Shown: one piece after another, positions 9,597 through 21,141 of the stretch
Numbering within the stretch: the first letter of the stretch is position 1
How the letters are laid out: every line of letters begins with the position of its first letter
Translations under genes and position numbers: made by a program
Origin: Pyxicephalus adspersus
Lineage: Eukaryota; Chordata; Amphibia; Anura; Pyxicephalidae
Assembly: GCF_032062135.1 (NCBI RefSeq)
Contig: NC_092860.1
Coordinates: 123,307,772 to 123,371,771, forward strand
DNA: 64,000 bases
Direction of reading: 5' to 3'
Notes under the pieces: model-generated
What the model saw: the letters and a program-made list of their open reading frames with translations, nothing else
The model's database searches: none
Told to the model about the DNA's origin: nothing

Positions 9597-10290
9597 GTCC
9601 ATCAGCTTTCAGCATCCTCAGCCTCCCTTTAGCTGTGTAAAGATGTGCCGTTTCTAGCATCCCCTGCACTTACTCTAAAGCTGTGCAAAGCTGAAGGGGA
9701 TTTCAGATAATGTGCAGCAGCCAATAAGCAGAGTAGTTCTTGGTTCTAACCTTGCCCTGCTATTGGCTGCTAGCCCTATTTATACCGCCCTGATTTCTGA
9801 CTCTGATTGCTGGATCTTCAGCCTCGTTACCTAAGACTTGCTCAGGTACACTATTCTGTATTGTGGCTTTTTTGATTCCTGACCTGTGCCTGGACCTTGA
9901 CTACCATTGTCTGTCGCCTGCCCTGACCTGAGCTTGAACCTACCACCAGCCCTGGCCTGTGGCTAGACTCGTACCACACTTACCAGCCGCCCGCCCTGAC
10001 CTCAGTCTGCCTAGACCTTGCTTCCCGCAGTCGACCTACCCAGTACCTGATCTTAGCTGTTCCTACACCCAAGCCCTCTGTTCCACTCACCCTTGGTGGG
10101 GGGAGCCTGGGGGCCACGACCTGGTGTTCTCCCCACAGCAAAGTAGTCCAGTGGCCACTAGGGTAACTGGCCCATCATCCCTTGCTGGGTGCTCTGGTGA
10201 AGACCGGGAGCGATTTGGACTCTGGGCCCCAGGTAATCCCATGTTACCTGCCAGGGGCATAGCCCTAACAGATAGTCTCTGCTAGCCATT
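9597..10290 (+). mobile_element. LTR-like retroelement segment
   Basis: GC-rich block unlike its surroundings. CCAAT-type motifs (AGCAGCCAATA and its inverse TATTGGCTGCT) precede TATTTATA at 9777-9784, then a long pyrimidine-rich stretch with repeated CTGACCT and CCTTGAC motifs. The end reads CTGGGTGCTCTGGTGAAGAC, parallel to GAGGCTCTGGAGAAGACC in the segment at 15905-16580. This order (promoter-like boxes, C/T-rich body, shared end) fits an LTR of an amphibian gypsy-type element, but no internal gag/pol region, primer site or second LTR is visible. The proline-rich frame at 9959-10285 reads through this pyrimidine tract and is not a gene. Confidence 0.45.
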
Positions 10291-10619
10291 CACAAAAAGA
10301 AGCTTGAAGAGAACTGTAATGCTTACATCATGCAGCTGGGAGGAATGACAGGAGCTGTACTAATCTTAGCATGTAAACAAGCAGATTTTCAGGACATTTA
10401 AGAATGCCTTAGGGAGGGGGTGTTGCTTTTGAGTTTAAGGAATAATTTACTATTTCAACCCTGTTAAGGTTTGTAAAGTTGATTACCATGCACTTTGTTC
10501 TAAACATAGGATTTTCTAAAATGATGCTGCATGATGTTATCATAGGTATGCTTGGCTGTTAAGCTAAGCTGTACAACCCATTGATCCCAGTACGCATGTT
10601 GTGAAAGTAAGATAAACAT
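10291..10619. other. No recognisable feature
   Basis: Short unique-looking stretch between the LTR-like segment and the Tc1 element. Confidence 0.45.
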
Positions 10620-10849
10620 GAGAAAACAAAGTGCACCCGATTGCAAGTGTAAAGCGGGTCTTAAAATTAGGTAAATACAACCTCATATAAACAAAAACTT
10701 ATGACATTGTATATTTAACAAAAACAAGGTCAAATTGCAGGAGAAAGTTAAGTACACCCTTTTCTAATCAAATGCAATTGGTTAATTGATCATTAGCAAA
10801 CGTGATCACCTCTATAAAAGCTGAAGTTTTGGAAGTTTCTTGGTCCTAA

Positions 10850-12060
10850 GCACTCAGGTGTGTGTCACCACAAAGTCAGTGAGGAAAAACCACACCAATG
10901 ATCTTAGAGAAGCAAATGTTGCAATCTGGGAAGGGTTATCAAATAATTTGAGTCCACCATTCTACATTTTAAAAAAAATATTTTTAAGTGGAAAACATTT
11001 AAGGCAGTTGCCAATCTTCCCAAGGGTTACCAGGAGAAAGCAACTTATCTCCAAAAAAAAAAAAAAAATTGCATCTGAGCAAACTACAATATAACTGTGA
11101 CTGTGTAACTGTGTGCGTTGGACAGATGAGACGAGAGTGGAGATGCTTGGCCATCATACACAGCACCTAGTCTGCAAACACATCAACACAAAGACCTTAT
11201 ACCAGTGGTCCCCAACCTTTTGCAGCTTGCGAACCACTGAATCTACGGACCCAGTACAAGGACGGATGCGTGGTCCAGGGTCCTGTGTCACTCAAAAAGA
11301 AAAAAACTTCCCCTATAGTGATGTCATAATGTGAGAACCCGCCCACTCTGGACACATCCTTGCCCACTCTCCCATAGCAGGCTCAGACCTGAGACACAAC
11401 CCGGCCACTTCCCTGAGGCTGAGATCCGTACAGGAGATGTAGTCCACGGCTCTGGTCACTGCACCCCCCCCAAGCTTGGTCCTTCTTCTGACCCCGCTGG
11501 GGGTCGCACTGGCAAGAGCCGCGGACCACCGCTGGTCTCTGTACTCTCCCTGCCCACCTGTGAGACCGGGGTTTGGGGTCCTCTGCCTTATACCATTTGT
11601 CAAGCACAGTAGTGCAGCGGTGAGGATTTGGGCTTGTGTTGCAGCCACAGCATCTGGGCACCTTGCAGGTTATGAGTCAACCTTTAACTCCTTTGTGTAC
11701 CAAAATATTCTAGAGTCAAATGTGACACGGTCTGTGAGAGGGCTAAAGCTTGGGCAAAATTGTGTTATCCAATATGACAATGTACCCCAGCAACCCCAGC
11801 ATTGCAAGCACTCCAGCAAATCTACAACAGAATGTTTGAAAAAGAAATAATCAAAGTGCTGTAATGGCCCAGTCAAAGTCCAAAGCTCAACCTTATCAAA
11901 AAGCTGTGCATACGTTAATGCACACAAACCAAAATATTTCAAGCTGTGCTATAAAGCAGAGTGTGCCAAGATTCTTCCACAATGATATGAGTGACTGCCA
12001 AGATCATACAGAAATCAATTACTTCAATTACTTGGTTTTACAAGTTAAAGAATCTTAGGG
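10850..12060 (+). pseudogene. Tc1-like transposase pseudogene
   Basis: A DDE transposase of the Tc1 branch would cut and paste its own element at TA sites. Recognisable stretches in order: the N-terminal helix-turn-helix region (KNHTNDLREANVA, then a KWKT-like segment and LPIFPR at 10890-11030); the first catalytic block WTDETRVEMLGHH at about 11115-11155; after the hAT insertion, ASGHLAGYESTFNS and VYQNILESNV; the second catalytic Asp in VIQYDNVP; and SSKSTTECLKKK at about 11800-11850. About 200 bp between the DNA-binding and catalytic parts are missing. The segment that should carry the third acidic residue (the usual PIE motif) is deleted near 11890. Frameshifts and stops also break the frame, so it cannot encode active enzyme. 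The tail at 11950-12060 still matches the family's C-terminal coding region. Confidence 0.88.
11195..11593 (+). mobile_element. hAT-type element nested in the Tc1 transposase, with 8-bp target duplication
   Basis: The element proper is 11203-11585 (383 bp), starting CAGTGGTCCCCAACC and ending GGTTTGGGGTCCTCTG, imperfect inverted ends. It is flanked by identical 8-bp copies CCTTATAC at 11195-11202 and 11586-11593, the hAT hallmark. Removing it and one TSD restores the transposase reading across the site. Internal sequence is GC-rich with no transposase, so it is non-autonomous. It inserted after the Tc1 element. Confidence 0.93.
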
Positions 12061-12234
12061 TAGACTTTTTTTTCACACATGACTCCTCCATTTTGGCTTC
12101 ATTTTTCATAAATAAGTCACCATGGAACTGTTGTTTTACACCTAATTATATTTAAATTAGTTTTAGAATCAGAAGAATTTTTTTATGTCCCGATATGTAA
12201 AACTTTAGCATTGAACAGAGGTGTTCTCTCTTTG

Positions 12235-12434
12235 GGCCCGATTTAAGTTACACTTCTTATCAGTGAAGCTGGGTGATCAGCAAAACCGGGAATGGATTTT
12301 TTAAAAGTTATTCGCTATTTGTTAGCAAATGTTTTTAATCCTTGACCAGATCCATTCCAGGTTTGCTGGATTACCTAGCTTCACCGATGAAAGTGTGTCC
12401 TCTCCAGCCTTAGAGAGTTTTATTAAATCAGGCC
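12235..12434. mobile_element. Palindromic MITE, 5-bp-TSD family
   Basis: Starts GGCCCGATTTAAG and ends TTATTAAATCAGGCC. The arms include GAAGCTGGGTGATCAGCAAA and the inverse GGTTTGCTGGATTACCTAGC. Flanks CTTTG and CTTGG match at 4 of 5 positions, consistent with an aged 5-bp target duplication. Confidence 0.85.
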
Positions 12435-13541
12435 CTTGGTCTAATTACTATTTTTTATGCTTAAGCTATTTTTTAATGGGAAAGCTTTCATATATGTTAC
12501 ACACACACAGTAATTTTTTTGCAGACAGCACCCTCTAGAGCTTCTTTCAGCCAGGCTGGATATATTTTACAAGTGACATGTTTGCTTATGTTTCATAAAG
12601 GAAATGAAAAGCATATGCTGAAATGCCGAAGGATTTCATTCAGGTTTTTTCATGGCTCTGGAGGTTGCTGGCTCGTAACATATCAGTTACCTTCTCTCTC
12701 AACTAATTGTCCTAGGCCTTGTTTATCAACATAGTTTTTTTGTATTATAATTATAAGACAGCATTGTAAATGATTACTGTCAACCATTAAATGCTAAACC
12801 ACACTGTGTATTTCCCAGGGTGGTTTTATTTGTAAGTGGCATACAACATGGAGCCCACTGGTTAGAATCGCCCTCCCTTCCCCGCATGCCCTTTGCTTTA
12901 TTAACCTACCCGCTCTGAGTTCCTCTTGCTGAGGTCTGACTGTTTTGGCTGGATGCAGCCTCAGACTTGGTCACACTAATGTAGCATCCAGTGTGTTATT
13001 TCAGGTGTTGATTCATGTTTGCTTTAAGATTTTTTTTCTTTTCTGCCCTATAGTTTGACTGATTAATGTTAAACGCTTTTGAAGAATATAATTCGTAGGA
13101 CCACAATTTGCTTTAAAATTGGTGTTTTGTTTTAAGCAATATTCTCCCTCCAAAACATTTTTACCAATTTTTCTCAGAGACAAGAAAAAATGCATAGTTA
13201 TTTGTGGTAGATGTAATTTAAAGACATGGCTTTTGCAAATTAGTAATGTCTGCCCAGTAGATTTATGTTTACTATCTTCACTAAAACATTGAAATCAGCA
13301 GAAATTCGATTGCCATTTAAGTTGTCTTCTAGGCTTTTTATTTTTTGAGACCCATAACAATGTTTTTCAGTCATAGAAGGAAACACTGCCAAGTACAAAT
13401 TGTATTAAAAACTGTTTAAACTTCCTAATGTATTACTATAATACAGTCAGGCTGCTTATACAAAAATGTATATACCTCCTGTTTTCTTTACCTATAGCAA
13501 AGTGTTGATGGTGACCCTGTATTTTCACTGAAACAACTATA
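12435..13541. other. No recognisable feature
   Basis: A short (AC)5 run lies near 12500 and a less AT-rich patch at 12830-13000. No exon-like frame. Confidence 0.45.
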
Positions 13542-13777
13542 TTAAAGCAGAACTAAACTTGAACACCTCTTCCCATTCCATCATAAGACACCACCATCTT
13601 CCTTCTACCTTACAATCTTTGGGCATCTTCACATATCTCCCACACATGCAGCTCAGTAAAATTTGATACCCAGGTGGCGATCAGGCAGGTAAGGACAGGT
13701 ATTGCAGAAGAGACATTTCCTGTCCCTTTCTGCATAACAACCTGCCTGAATTACAAATTTGGGAAGCGGGACTTTAG
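13542..13777 (+). repeat. TTAAAGCAGAACTAAAC repeat family, near-complete copy
   Basis: Begins TTAAAGCAGAACTAAACTTG, contains ACACCACCATCTTCC and CAGGTGGCGATCAGGCAGGT, then CTGTCCCTTTCTGCATAAC, and ends GGGAAGCGGGACTTTAG. The first and last bases are inverted (AAAGCAGAACTAAA versus TTTAGTCCCGC), indicating a TIR element. Related copies are at 2945, 18172, 51100 and 52200. Confidence 0.7.
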
Positions 13778-15904
13778 TCATCCTTACAGAGAAGGCACCC
13801 TAACCAGATGGCAGTAACTTGCATACAAATGCTGGCCTTCTCAAAGTTTGCATTTGAATTAAATAGGTATTCTACCAATTACATCTTTTATAGAAGAAGT
13901 TGTTCTTGGCAATGCTTGGCTAAAGCACCACGCAGTGTCACATCACGAGTATCCACTCAGACCATATTCTGACAGGGGTTAGGGGTCTAAGTAGATTTCG
14001 GAAGTGCTGGAAGAAATAAATAAGGAAAAAAATTGTAAGATACTCCAGCATTTTATTTTGCAGAGCGGCTTAACTATACCAGTGTGAGAACACAGGTAAT
14101 AGTACTTAATCTTTTAAATGTACATTATTTCATTTTGATTGAAGGGACATTACTACATGAAGACATTACAGTTAACCAGCTGTAAAAACCCTGGTGTTTA
14201 TTATTTCCACAGCTATGAAGTTCTCTGACAGTGGCTAAACCTTTCTGTGCCTAGCTGTCAAAACTAGGTGTCAGTTGTCATTGTTTTTTAAAGAGAGGAC
14301 CTCCAGCACCCAGATAGAACTGCAGAGGAGGGAAGAGAAGCTTTGTGGAATTATTAAAGCCTCTATGGCCGTTTACACACCTCTCTTTGTGAAATTGCTA
14401 GTTAACTGGCTTCATACGAACCCAAAAACCTCATTATTTTTCTGGGTCTCCAACCATAATTAGTATGTAAAACTTAGAAAACTTAGAACATGATTCCTCC
14501 TGCCAGTAGACTGATGGTATCATTTTAACTTAAGGCAAAATTACTTTCTATACCTTAATGTCTAAATTTCACTTAATAAATATTTGTCACACAAAGTATT
14601 GCTTCACAGTGTTTTTACTTTAGACCTTTAAGACAATGATGCTTTTTATAAAATGATAGTTTGTGATGTTCATTTCTAAGCAATGCAAACCACAAATTAG
14701 ACTGTTAGCAAACAAAGATTTAACATTTTACACCATGACCGGTCTGCATTACCACAGACTATGGTCTGAAAAGTTGTGTAATATATGTTTGTTATTTTTA
14801 GTTTTACAGGCAATAAATGCCTGGCAGTGTTTATTCTGTAGCTTCTCTTTTGTTTGTTAATTGTTGTGTAGATATAATTGATTAGGTTTGGCATATTCAT
14901 AGGGATGCCAGTTGTATTTAACACACTTTATTAGTAGAGAATACTTGTCTTACAGATTTGATGTCTTGAGTTCAGTTGCAATAAAAGACTTTTTTTCACT
15001 TGTATCTTACCAGGAGGGTATTGGTTAGTAAAATGTTCTTCATCCATACTGGCCCATGTGTGTCTTCTTTTCAGTATGATAAAGGAAGTCACAGTAGGCT
15101 ATATTCTATCTCAGGCTAGGAGATATGCGTGTGATATATTTACTGTGTAAAGAGTTGTTGACTTTGTTATCATTGTATCAGTGAAATGTTAAGTCAATTA
15201 ATATAATTTACCATGTTGCCGGTGACTGTCACATAAGCCTAACTCTGTCATTAAATGTTAAAATCTAACTATACAACCCTTTATGTTTTAAAACAACTTT
15301 GTAGTACAAGGACTTAAGAAAATGTAGCTTATAAGTCATGTAGTGAACATGTGGGCAAAGTAACAGCTATGAAGGAACAAATGGCTCTATACTACAGTAA
15401 AGTGTTCAACACTTAAACGGCTAACCACTAAATATTACATATAGTTGATGCACATTTATATTAACTGGGCCTGAAGGGTCATGGCAGATGGGTGGCCTGG
15501 ATGCTGGCATTTTGCTGCTATAATCATAAATGCTAAGAGACTTCCTGTTAGTCCCTGTAGTAACACTTTCTCAGTTGCAAGACCAATAAATTTGCAACCA
15601 ATTGTTATTCCAAGCAGTTATGAACCTGCAGCATTTGGATCTGGGAGAAATACCACAGATAGAATGTATTGCTGGAGCACATTTGCTCATGTGACATGTT
15701 ATAAAATATCTATACAAATTCGAATATGCATCCAATCATCCAATTTGAAAAAAAACTTCTGTAAAAAATAAAGTGACATATCCACTATAAGGTTATTCTT
15801 GGGTGTAAAAAGTTTTTTTTTTGGATTTCCAAATAGAATCATGAAAACAGTACAGGCTGGCATATAAAATGTCCTGAGTATACAGAAGTAACATATTTCC
15901 TGTG
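13778..15904. other. Long stretch without recognised feature
   Basis: AT-rich. Frames at 14275-14463, 14663-14860 and 15481-15771 lack splice context or recognisable motifs. No tRNA, SINE or transposon signature seen. Confidence 0.4.
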
Positions 15905-16580
15905 CTCCCAAGGTAGGTTCTGTCCCAGGAAGTAACCCATTCCTTCCTGCCTACCTGTTCTACCTACACATGCAGGCAGTACTGACCCTGGGTGCGCCTG
16001 CTGTTTCAGGTTTTATCAGTTTTGCCCATCGTGCCACCCAATCAGGAGATAGCCTACTAATCATCCCTGGCTGTTTAACTAGCTCCGACACAGCACCAAG
16101 CCCCAGCTCTGCTGAGCATTTCCTTTACACCTGTTGTTTAATTCAGTGCTTTCCCTGTCCAGTTCCTGTGTTACCCCTTTATTTCCTGTGTCACCTGGTC
16201 CTCCTGTCCCTTCTAGTGTTTCCTGTGTCTGCACTGGCCCCTGTATCACCGGTGTGTATTTCCTGGATTCCTGGTATTTGACCCCTGGCTTGTGACCTGA
16301 CCTCTCTTGCTTGCTGCCTGCATCAACCCCGGCCTTCCTTGACAATTCTTATGCCTAGTGATTTGGTACCATGTATCCTCCTGCCCATCCTAGTGTGCCC
16401 AAGGACCGCAACCTGGCAGTAACCAGCAGTGCAACATCTTCACCATTAGAGGCTCTGGAGAAGACCTGGTTGCTGCTTTGATTCTGTGCCTTGGCCCTTC
16501 TCAGGGCTCACACCACTGCTGTGCAAGCCATAGCGCCCCCTAAAGGCTCTGTCTCCCCAAGTGTGATAAGGCCCCCTTCT
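15905..16580 (+). mobile_element. LTR-like retroelement segment
   Basis: Pyrimidine-rich, GC-elevated block with many TTCCTGTGT-type motifs (TTCCTGTGTCACCTGGTCCT, GTGTTTCCTGTGTCTGCACT), then CCCAAGGACCGCAACCTGGC and GAGGCTCTGGAGAAGACCTG, ending near GCGCCCCCTAAAGGCTCTG. The CAACCTGG / GCTCTGG(T)GAAGACC order is shared with 9597-10290. I recognise this style from amphibian gypsy-type LTRs. No internal coding region is present, so a solo or truncated LTR is the best reading. The two frames at 15970-16345 are translations of the simple pyrimidine tract. Confidence 0.5.
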
Positions 16581-16704
16581 CAATAACTTACTGAGATTGG
16601 AGACAAACAGGTTGAGAGTGTAAGTATATCCAAAATATGAGGCTAAATTAGAGAGGCCTTGATTACTTCTAAGTACCATGAAAGAAAAGAATAGAGTACC
16701 GTAT

Positions 16705-17010
16705 TTGCCGGCGTATAAGACGACTTTTTAACTCCGAAAAATCTGTGCCAAAGTTGGGGCTGGTCTTATACGCCGGGTACTTACCTGCAGCTTGCTTCTC
16801 GTTGCTTCATATCTCCGGCGCGGTCGAGTCCCCACTCAGTGCGGAGAGTATGAAGCAAAGGGGAAGCAAGCTGCACAGGAGAACGCGAGCCTGAACAGGA
16901 GAACGTGAGCCTGGATTGGCTCTCCAGCAGAACCCGCCCATTGACTCGGAGGGCTGCGCCTTGGAGGAGTGTGGAGCAGTGTAGGCTGTTACCTCCTCCT
17001 GTATCCCTCC
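16705..17010 (+). mobile_element. TIR element, CCGTATTTGCCGGCGTATAAG end
   Basis: Begins after TA with CCGTATTTGCCGGCGTATAA. About 55 bases later comes the inverse GTCTTATACGCCGGGTA, giving a short fold-back head, followed by GC-rich DNA with CTTGCTTCTCGTTGCTTCAT and the inverse-like TGAAGCAAAGGGGAAGCAAG. The expected distal copy of the terminal repeat was not found, so the right end is uncertain. The related end motif GCCGTATAAGACGCAC is seen at 47449. Confidence 0.55.
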
Positions 17011-17094
17011 TCCAATTACCAGTACTGTACTGTTCCTTCTGCCTTTCTTTGAGGCACGTTTATGACTTGCTATGACTATATACTATAGACACGT

Positions 17095-17345
17095 AGACTA
17101 TGCTTGCAACTTTTAAAAAATTAAAACGCTGGAAAATGCCCAAAAACGCGGATAAATGCTTCAATTGATTTCAATTGATTGCGTTTTCGAGCACTTAATA
17201 TGCATATTACTTAAAAACGCGGGAAACACGGCATAGGAGTTTTCCTCCATTTTAAAGGCAAGCTTTAAAACGCTAAAAAAAGTGCATAAAAACGTTAGGA
17301 ACCTTTACATGCGTTTTTTAAAAAACGTCCATGTAGACCCAGCCT
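17095..17345. repeat. AAAACGC-rich fold-back repeat
   Basis: Multiple copies of AAAACGC/GCGTTTT (TTAAAACGCTGG, CCCAAAAACGCGG, GATTGCGTTTTCG, TTAAAAACGCGGG, TTAAAACGCTAAAA, ACATGCGTTTTTTA) in both orientations, ending GTCCATGTAGACCCAGCCTA. The near end carries an inverted partial counterpart, CACGTAGACTATG. It resembles a frog MITE whose ends read like GTAGACCCAGCCTAA; no TSD was assigned. Confidence 0.55.
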
Positions 17346-18171
17346 AAAGGTTACAAGTACTTCCCAGGAGAGAGTGAAGCAAGGTCCAGAATAATGTGAG
17401 ACAATAATGAGCATTATACAAAAATACCCAAATGTAAACCTATGCAGCTTTCCTTTTTACATCATTAGATATATTTTTATTGTAAGTGGCTGAATGTGAT
17501 GTGATATTAGTGCCCTCCAATCTTTGTATAGCAGGTCTTGAGTTTTAATTGAAGAATCAGTAAAGGGATCCAAACAGTTCATGCACTGATAAGGAACACC
17601 CTGAAAGGAGCTGAAAGTGACTGAGAGATGAACTTATCACTGTGCTTTTACCCCTTGCACTGCCCAATGATTTGTTTAACTTATTAGAAGTGTGTTGAAT
17701 GAGACTAAACATCTACTAGTGGAAATCAAATAATGTGGGTGAGCCCTCTGGATTGAAGCTGAATATTGCAGTAAAATCTGTTTTTTATACAATATTTTAT
17801 TGGTCCATCTATTTGTATATTATTATTTTTGGCTAGAGGTCAAACCCCACAGAACCCTGGCTAAACTTCTTTCATAACTGAGTTCCAAGTCATTAAAAAA
17901 GGCAAAGCTTCCATACTGAGTCTGGCCCACCATTCTTGCTTCCGGCACGTTCTAGTTGGCCGATGAACAACCTATAATAGTTACAGATCAATAAATATGT
18001 AAGGGGGTGGTGAGTTCCAACATTACCTGGAAAGGTTGGGGCTTTACTTGTCAGAATAGCCCGGTTTTCAACCATAATGAATGCTGCTGCAGGTATGTCC
18101 AGACACTTCTAGGTGGCTACATGGTATATCTACAGTAGTTTCTTATTTTGTCTTAGTCATGACAAAGTTTC
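17346..18171. other. No recognisable feature
   Basis: AT-rich unique-looking sequence without supported feature. Confidence 0.4.
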
Positions 18172-18516
18172 TTTTAAGTGGAACTAAACCCATCGATAGT
18201 CAATCCATAGCCCCCTCGGGGCATCACCATCCTTTTTCTTTTTTTCCTTCCATATCCAGATCTTCAACCTTTTTGATTGGCCCAGATAGGATAATGTAAC
18301 TCTGGTGCAGGATTTCATTCAGTCACGCCACACAGAAGGAAAGCTGGGATTGCCAGGGAACCCAGACAACAAACCCTGAGCTGCACATGCACATCTCAGT
18401 GAGATTTGACAGCTGGCTGGTGATCAGGCAGATGAGGATAGTAATTGCAGATGGTACATTGCTGTCTCTTTCTGCAATAATCACCTTCCTGAATCCCAAT
18501 TTTTTAAAGTAGAAAT
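18172..18516 (+). repeat. GGAACTAAAC / CACCATC repeat family copy
   Basis: Begins TTTTAAGTGGAACTAAACCC, has GGGGCATCACCATCCTTTTT, TGATTGGCCCAGATAGGAT, AGCTGGGATTGCCAGGGAAC, then TTTGACAGCTGGCTGGTGAT, and finishes with TCTTTCTGCAATAATCACCT and a TTTAGTTTTAA end. The same order of motifs recurs at 51100-51425 and 52200-52500. Confidence 0.7.
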
Positions 18517-19593
18517 TTAGTTTTAATTTCTTGTTTAATCTGATTCTTTTTAGAGTGAAAAAAAGAAAACCCATGTTTATATGAAACCTAATTGTTTGCT
18601 GGAGCAAACAGGAGGTAGAACGGTAGGCAGAACTTAAGTAGGTGGTTGAATGAACAAGCATTTATTTAGAACTGAAATATCATCTAGTTGAGCCCTTTTT
18701 ATATTAATTTATATTTGTTAATTTATACCATACTGCCCAGGATGTAAACGAATATAAAACCTGAGCGGACCCTGCAGCTTTGTTAGTTTTGGTGGGGCAG
18801 TGCTCATTTGCCCTTGTGAACTCAGCTTTTGTTATGCAGTGTATTTCATTTATTACATTTAACTTTTCTGTTAGTGAATGAAACAACACAGCACACAATG
18901 ACCTCATATGGGAGAGATTGGAAACAACTGGGTGCGGTTCCTCATTTAAAATAACAACTCTAAGTTCCTTATGGACACAGAACTGGATGCATATAGCTCA
19001 GAATGTGACAAGAGTACTTACAAAGAGCAGTTACATTTAGCAGAGTGTTCAAAACACGATCACAAAATGTTGTTTATTTAGAGTTTCTGGTAATTGTGCA
19101 TGTAGGAAATATCTCAGTGTTTGCCATAATATTTAGGCTATAGGTAATGTCTACTTTTTGGCTTACATGTATTCAACACTTTTATGTGCAAGCAGTTACT
19201 ATTCATCTACAAGTGGAAAATTACTTTGTGTGGCCAATGTGGTTTTATGTACAGACATAAAAAGCTTCCTGAGACACATAGGAAAAATTGTGGATGTCAA
19301 ACAGGACAGTAACTAAGTCACAGACTCCACTTCAAGGCAAACCGCTAAAGCACCAGTAGATTTGTATGAAAGCTGCTGGTGACAAAGACACGTGTCTATA
19401 TGCATATGAAGGGCATGGAAAATTGCTTCCTCCGTTGTTTTCAATGCCGATAATGTCATATTAGGCTCTCAGATCTGTCAAACTAGTGAAATATGTACAA
19501 TAATATAATGTACATAGTTCGCAGGGCATTCATTTACCCTTTAAAGTCCAGCATAAGTATATTTGTATTAATTGTTCACATACGTGTGACGGA
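18517..19593. other. No recognisable feature
   Basis: AT-rich, no exon or repeat signature identified. Confidence 0.4.
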
Positions 19594-19636
19594 TTTTACC
19601 CGACGTGTCTTGCCCAATGTATGCTTCTTCAGGGGT
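19594..19636 (-). repeat. GAAGAAGC...ACGTCGGGTA dispersed motif, reverse orientation
   Basis: The reverse complement reads CCCCTGAAGAAGCATACATT then GGGCAAGACACGTCGGGTAA, matching the motif pair at 48839 and 57974. A frequent phrase in frog repeats; the class is unknown to me. Confidence 0.6.
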
Positions 19637-20975
19637 ATTGGGATGCTTACAAGGTAGGGAAAAGTACTGAAAATAATACAGAATTGCAATAATAACAACA
19701 TCAGTAACCGTTAAAGCTTGGAGGTTAGTAGCATTTACCAGTGTTTAAAAGTATCATATATCAATATATACAAATATATACCAAGTAGTCCCAGTATAAT
19801 TGAAATCTATCAGCATATATATGGTGTAGAAGACAAGCCAAAACAAAAGGGAAATACATATTTTATTAATAGTACAACAAAACATTATATTCCAAATCCA
19901 TATTTTCAGCCATATTGCCTTCAGTATCATTCACAAAATGAAACTTTACTTTTGTGGTACATATTGTACAGAATTACATTGGACATTTGTCTTTCCTACA
20001 TCTGATATGTCCCCTTTACCTTTTGGTTTATGGCATGCCCTTTTATATGAACTAACATGTTTAGTGATCTAAGCCATGTATGACACGTAATATTAAGACG
20101 TGACTTGCAAAATGTAAAATTAATAATATATACGTGTCATTTATAATTGGTGTTAAAGTACAATATATACATTTAAAAGCTATGTGCACATACTAAGTAC
20201 AACAAAATGTCGTCTGAAAAGATCTCTCTTCAACATAAATGCTTTCACAAGTGCAAAAGAAATGTTTTATTTGATTTCTTTTTTACCTTTGCCAGAAGCA
20301 GGATGTGCAGAACTCTGATGTCAAGACCCATAGGAGTATTTATTCCAGCAGTTTTATGGAGTACACTGACTGGATTAAATTAGAAGTCATTTAGCTTGCT
20401 TTGAGTTTAGCTATTTACTATTGATAAACATTGGTTGGTTATGGTAAACATACAGTGTTATCATTTCATTGCCTCTGGCATTGCTCGTTATATGAGCACC
20501 AGTCATTAGGAGATAATTCTGTCTGCAGGCCAGAAGCTAATTGGAAAGAATACTTTCCTGGCTTGGGGTAAATCTCTAATATGTACCAGGATAACAAGGA
20601 TAACAGTATGTCAAAATTCAGACATGTAAATTATTAGGTTTCATTATATAAATGGGCATTAGTGCAAACTTGGGAGCATAATATCATTTATGTTTGGCAT
20701 TTGCAAAGCAGGCACATTTACTTGTTTTGCTTCCCAGGAATCCTGAATTTTTATGTATCTGCAAGTTTCTAAAACTATCTAATAATTCTATCACTCACCC
20801 TTATGCTTCCCCTTACAGTGATGAGGGAGTAGTGAGGTTTTGGGGAAACATGACAGGTTGGACCATGTGCATGTCCACAGAAGCTATTCAACAATTGAAC
20901 AAAACTTTTTAATTTTTGAATACCCTGGAATGTTGTTGAAATGACCCCTTTTAGCTGGCATTAGTAGTAAAATAC
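19637..20975. other. No recognisable feature
   Basis: AT-rich with many TATATA/ACATAT stretches. The frame at 19718-20005 is I/Y-rich and considered chance. Confidence 0.4.
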
Positions 20976-21141
20976 AGTGGGCCTAATTTATTAAAGCTCC
21001 CTAAAGCTGGAGAGGATAGACTTTCAACAGTGAACCTGGGTGATCCAGCAAACCTGGAATGGATCTAAACCAGGATTTAAAATGTTTGCTAGCAAACTAG
21101 CTAAAAATGTATCCTCCCCAGCACTTTTCTAAATTAGGGTC
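20976..21141. mobile_element. Palindromic MITE, 5-bp-TSD family, internally deleted
   Basis: Left half is intact (GGGCCTAATTTATTAAAGCT ... GGTGATCCAGCAAACCTGG ... TTGCTAGCAAACTAGC). Most of the right arm is missing: it passes directly to AATGTATCCTCCCCAGCACT and AAATTAGGGT. Flanks CAGTG / CAATG agree at 4 of 5 bases. Confidence 0.8.

Larger units (their letters stand above)
10620..12200 (+). mobile_element. Dead Tc1-like transposon, interrupted by a hAT element
   Basis: Both terminal regions are recognisable: GGTCTTAAAATTAGGTAAAT followed by ACAACCTC on the left, and TTTTACACCTAATTATATTT inverted on the right. Sub-terminal GTTAAGTACACCCTTTTCTA on the left has its counterpart near 12075 (TTTTTTTCACACATGACTCC). 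Between them lies a decayed Tc1 transposase gene. Boundaries are approximate because the ends are eroded. Without the 391-bp hAT insertion (element plus one target copy) the element would be about 1.2 kb, shorter than the usual 1.5-1.6 kb because of internal deletions. Confidence 0.85.

Noticed and set aside
9959..10285. 108-codon proline-rich open frame
   Set aside because: Translation of the pyrimidine-rich LTR-like body; no protein-family feature.
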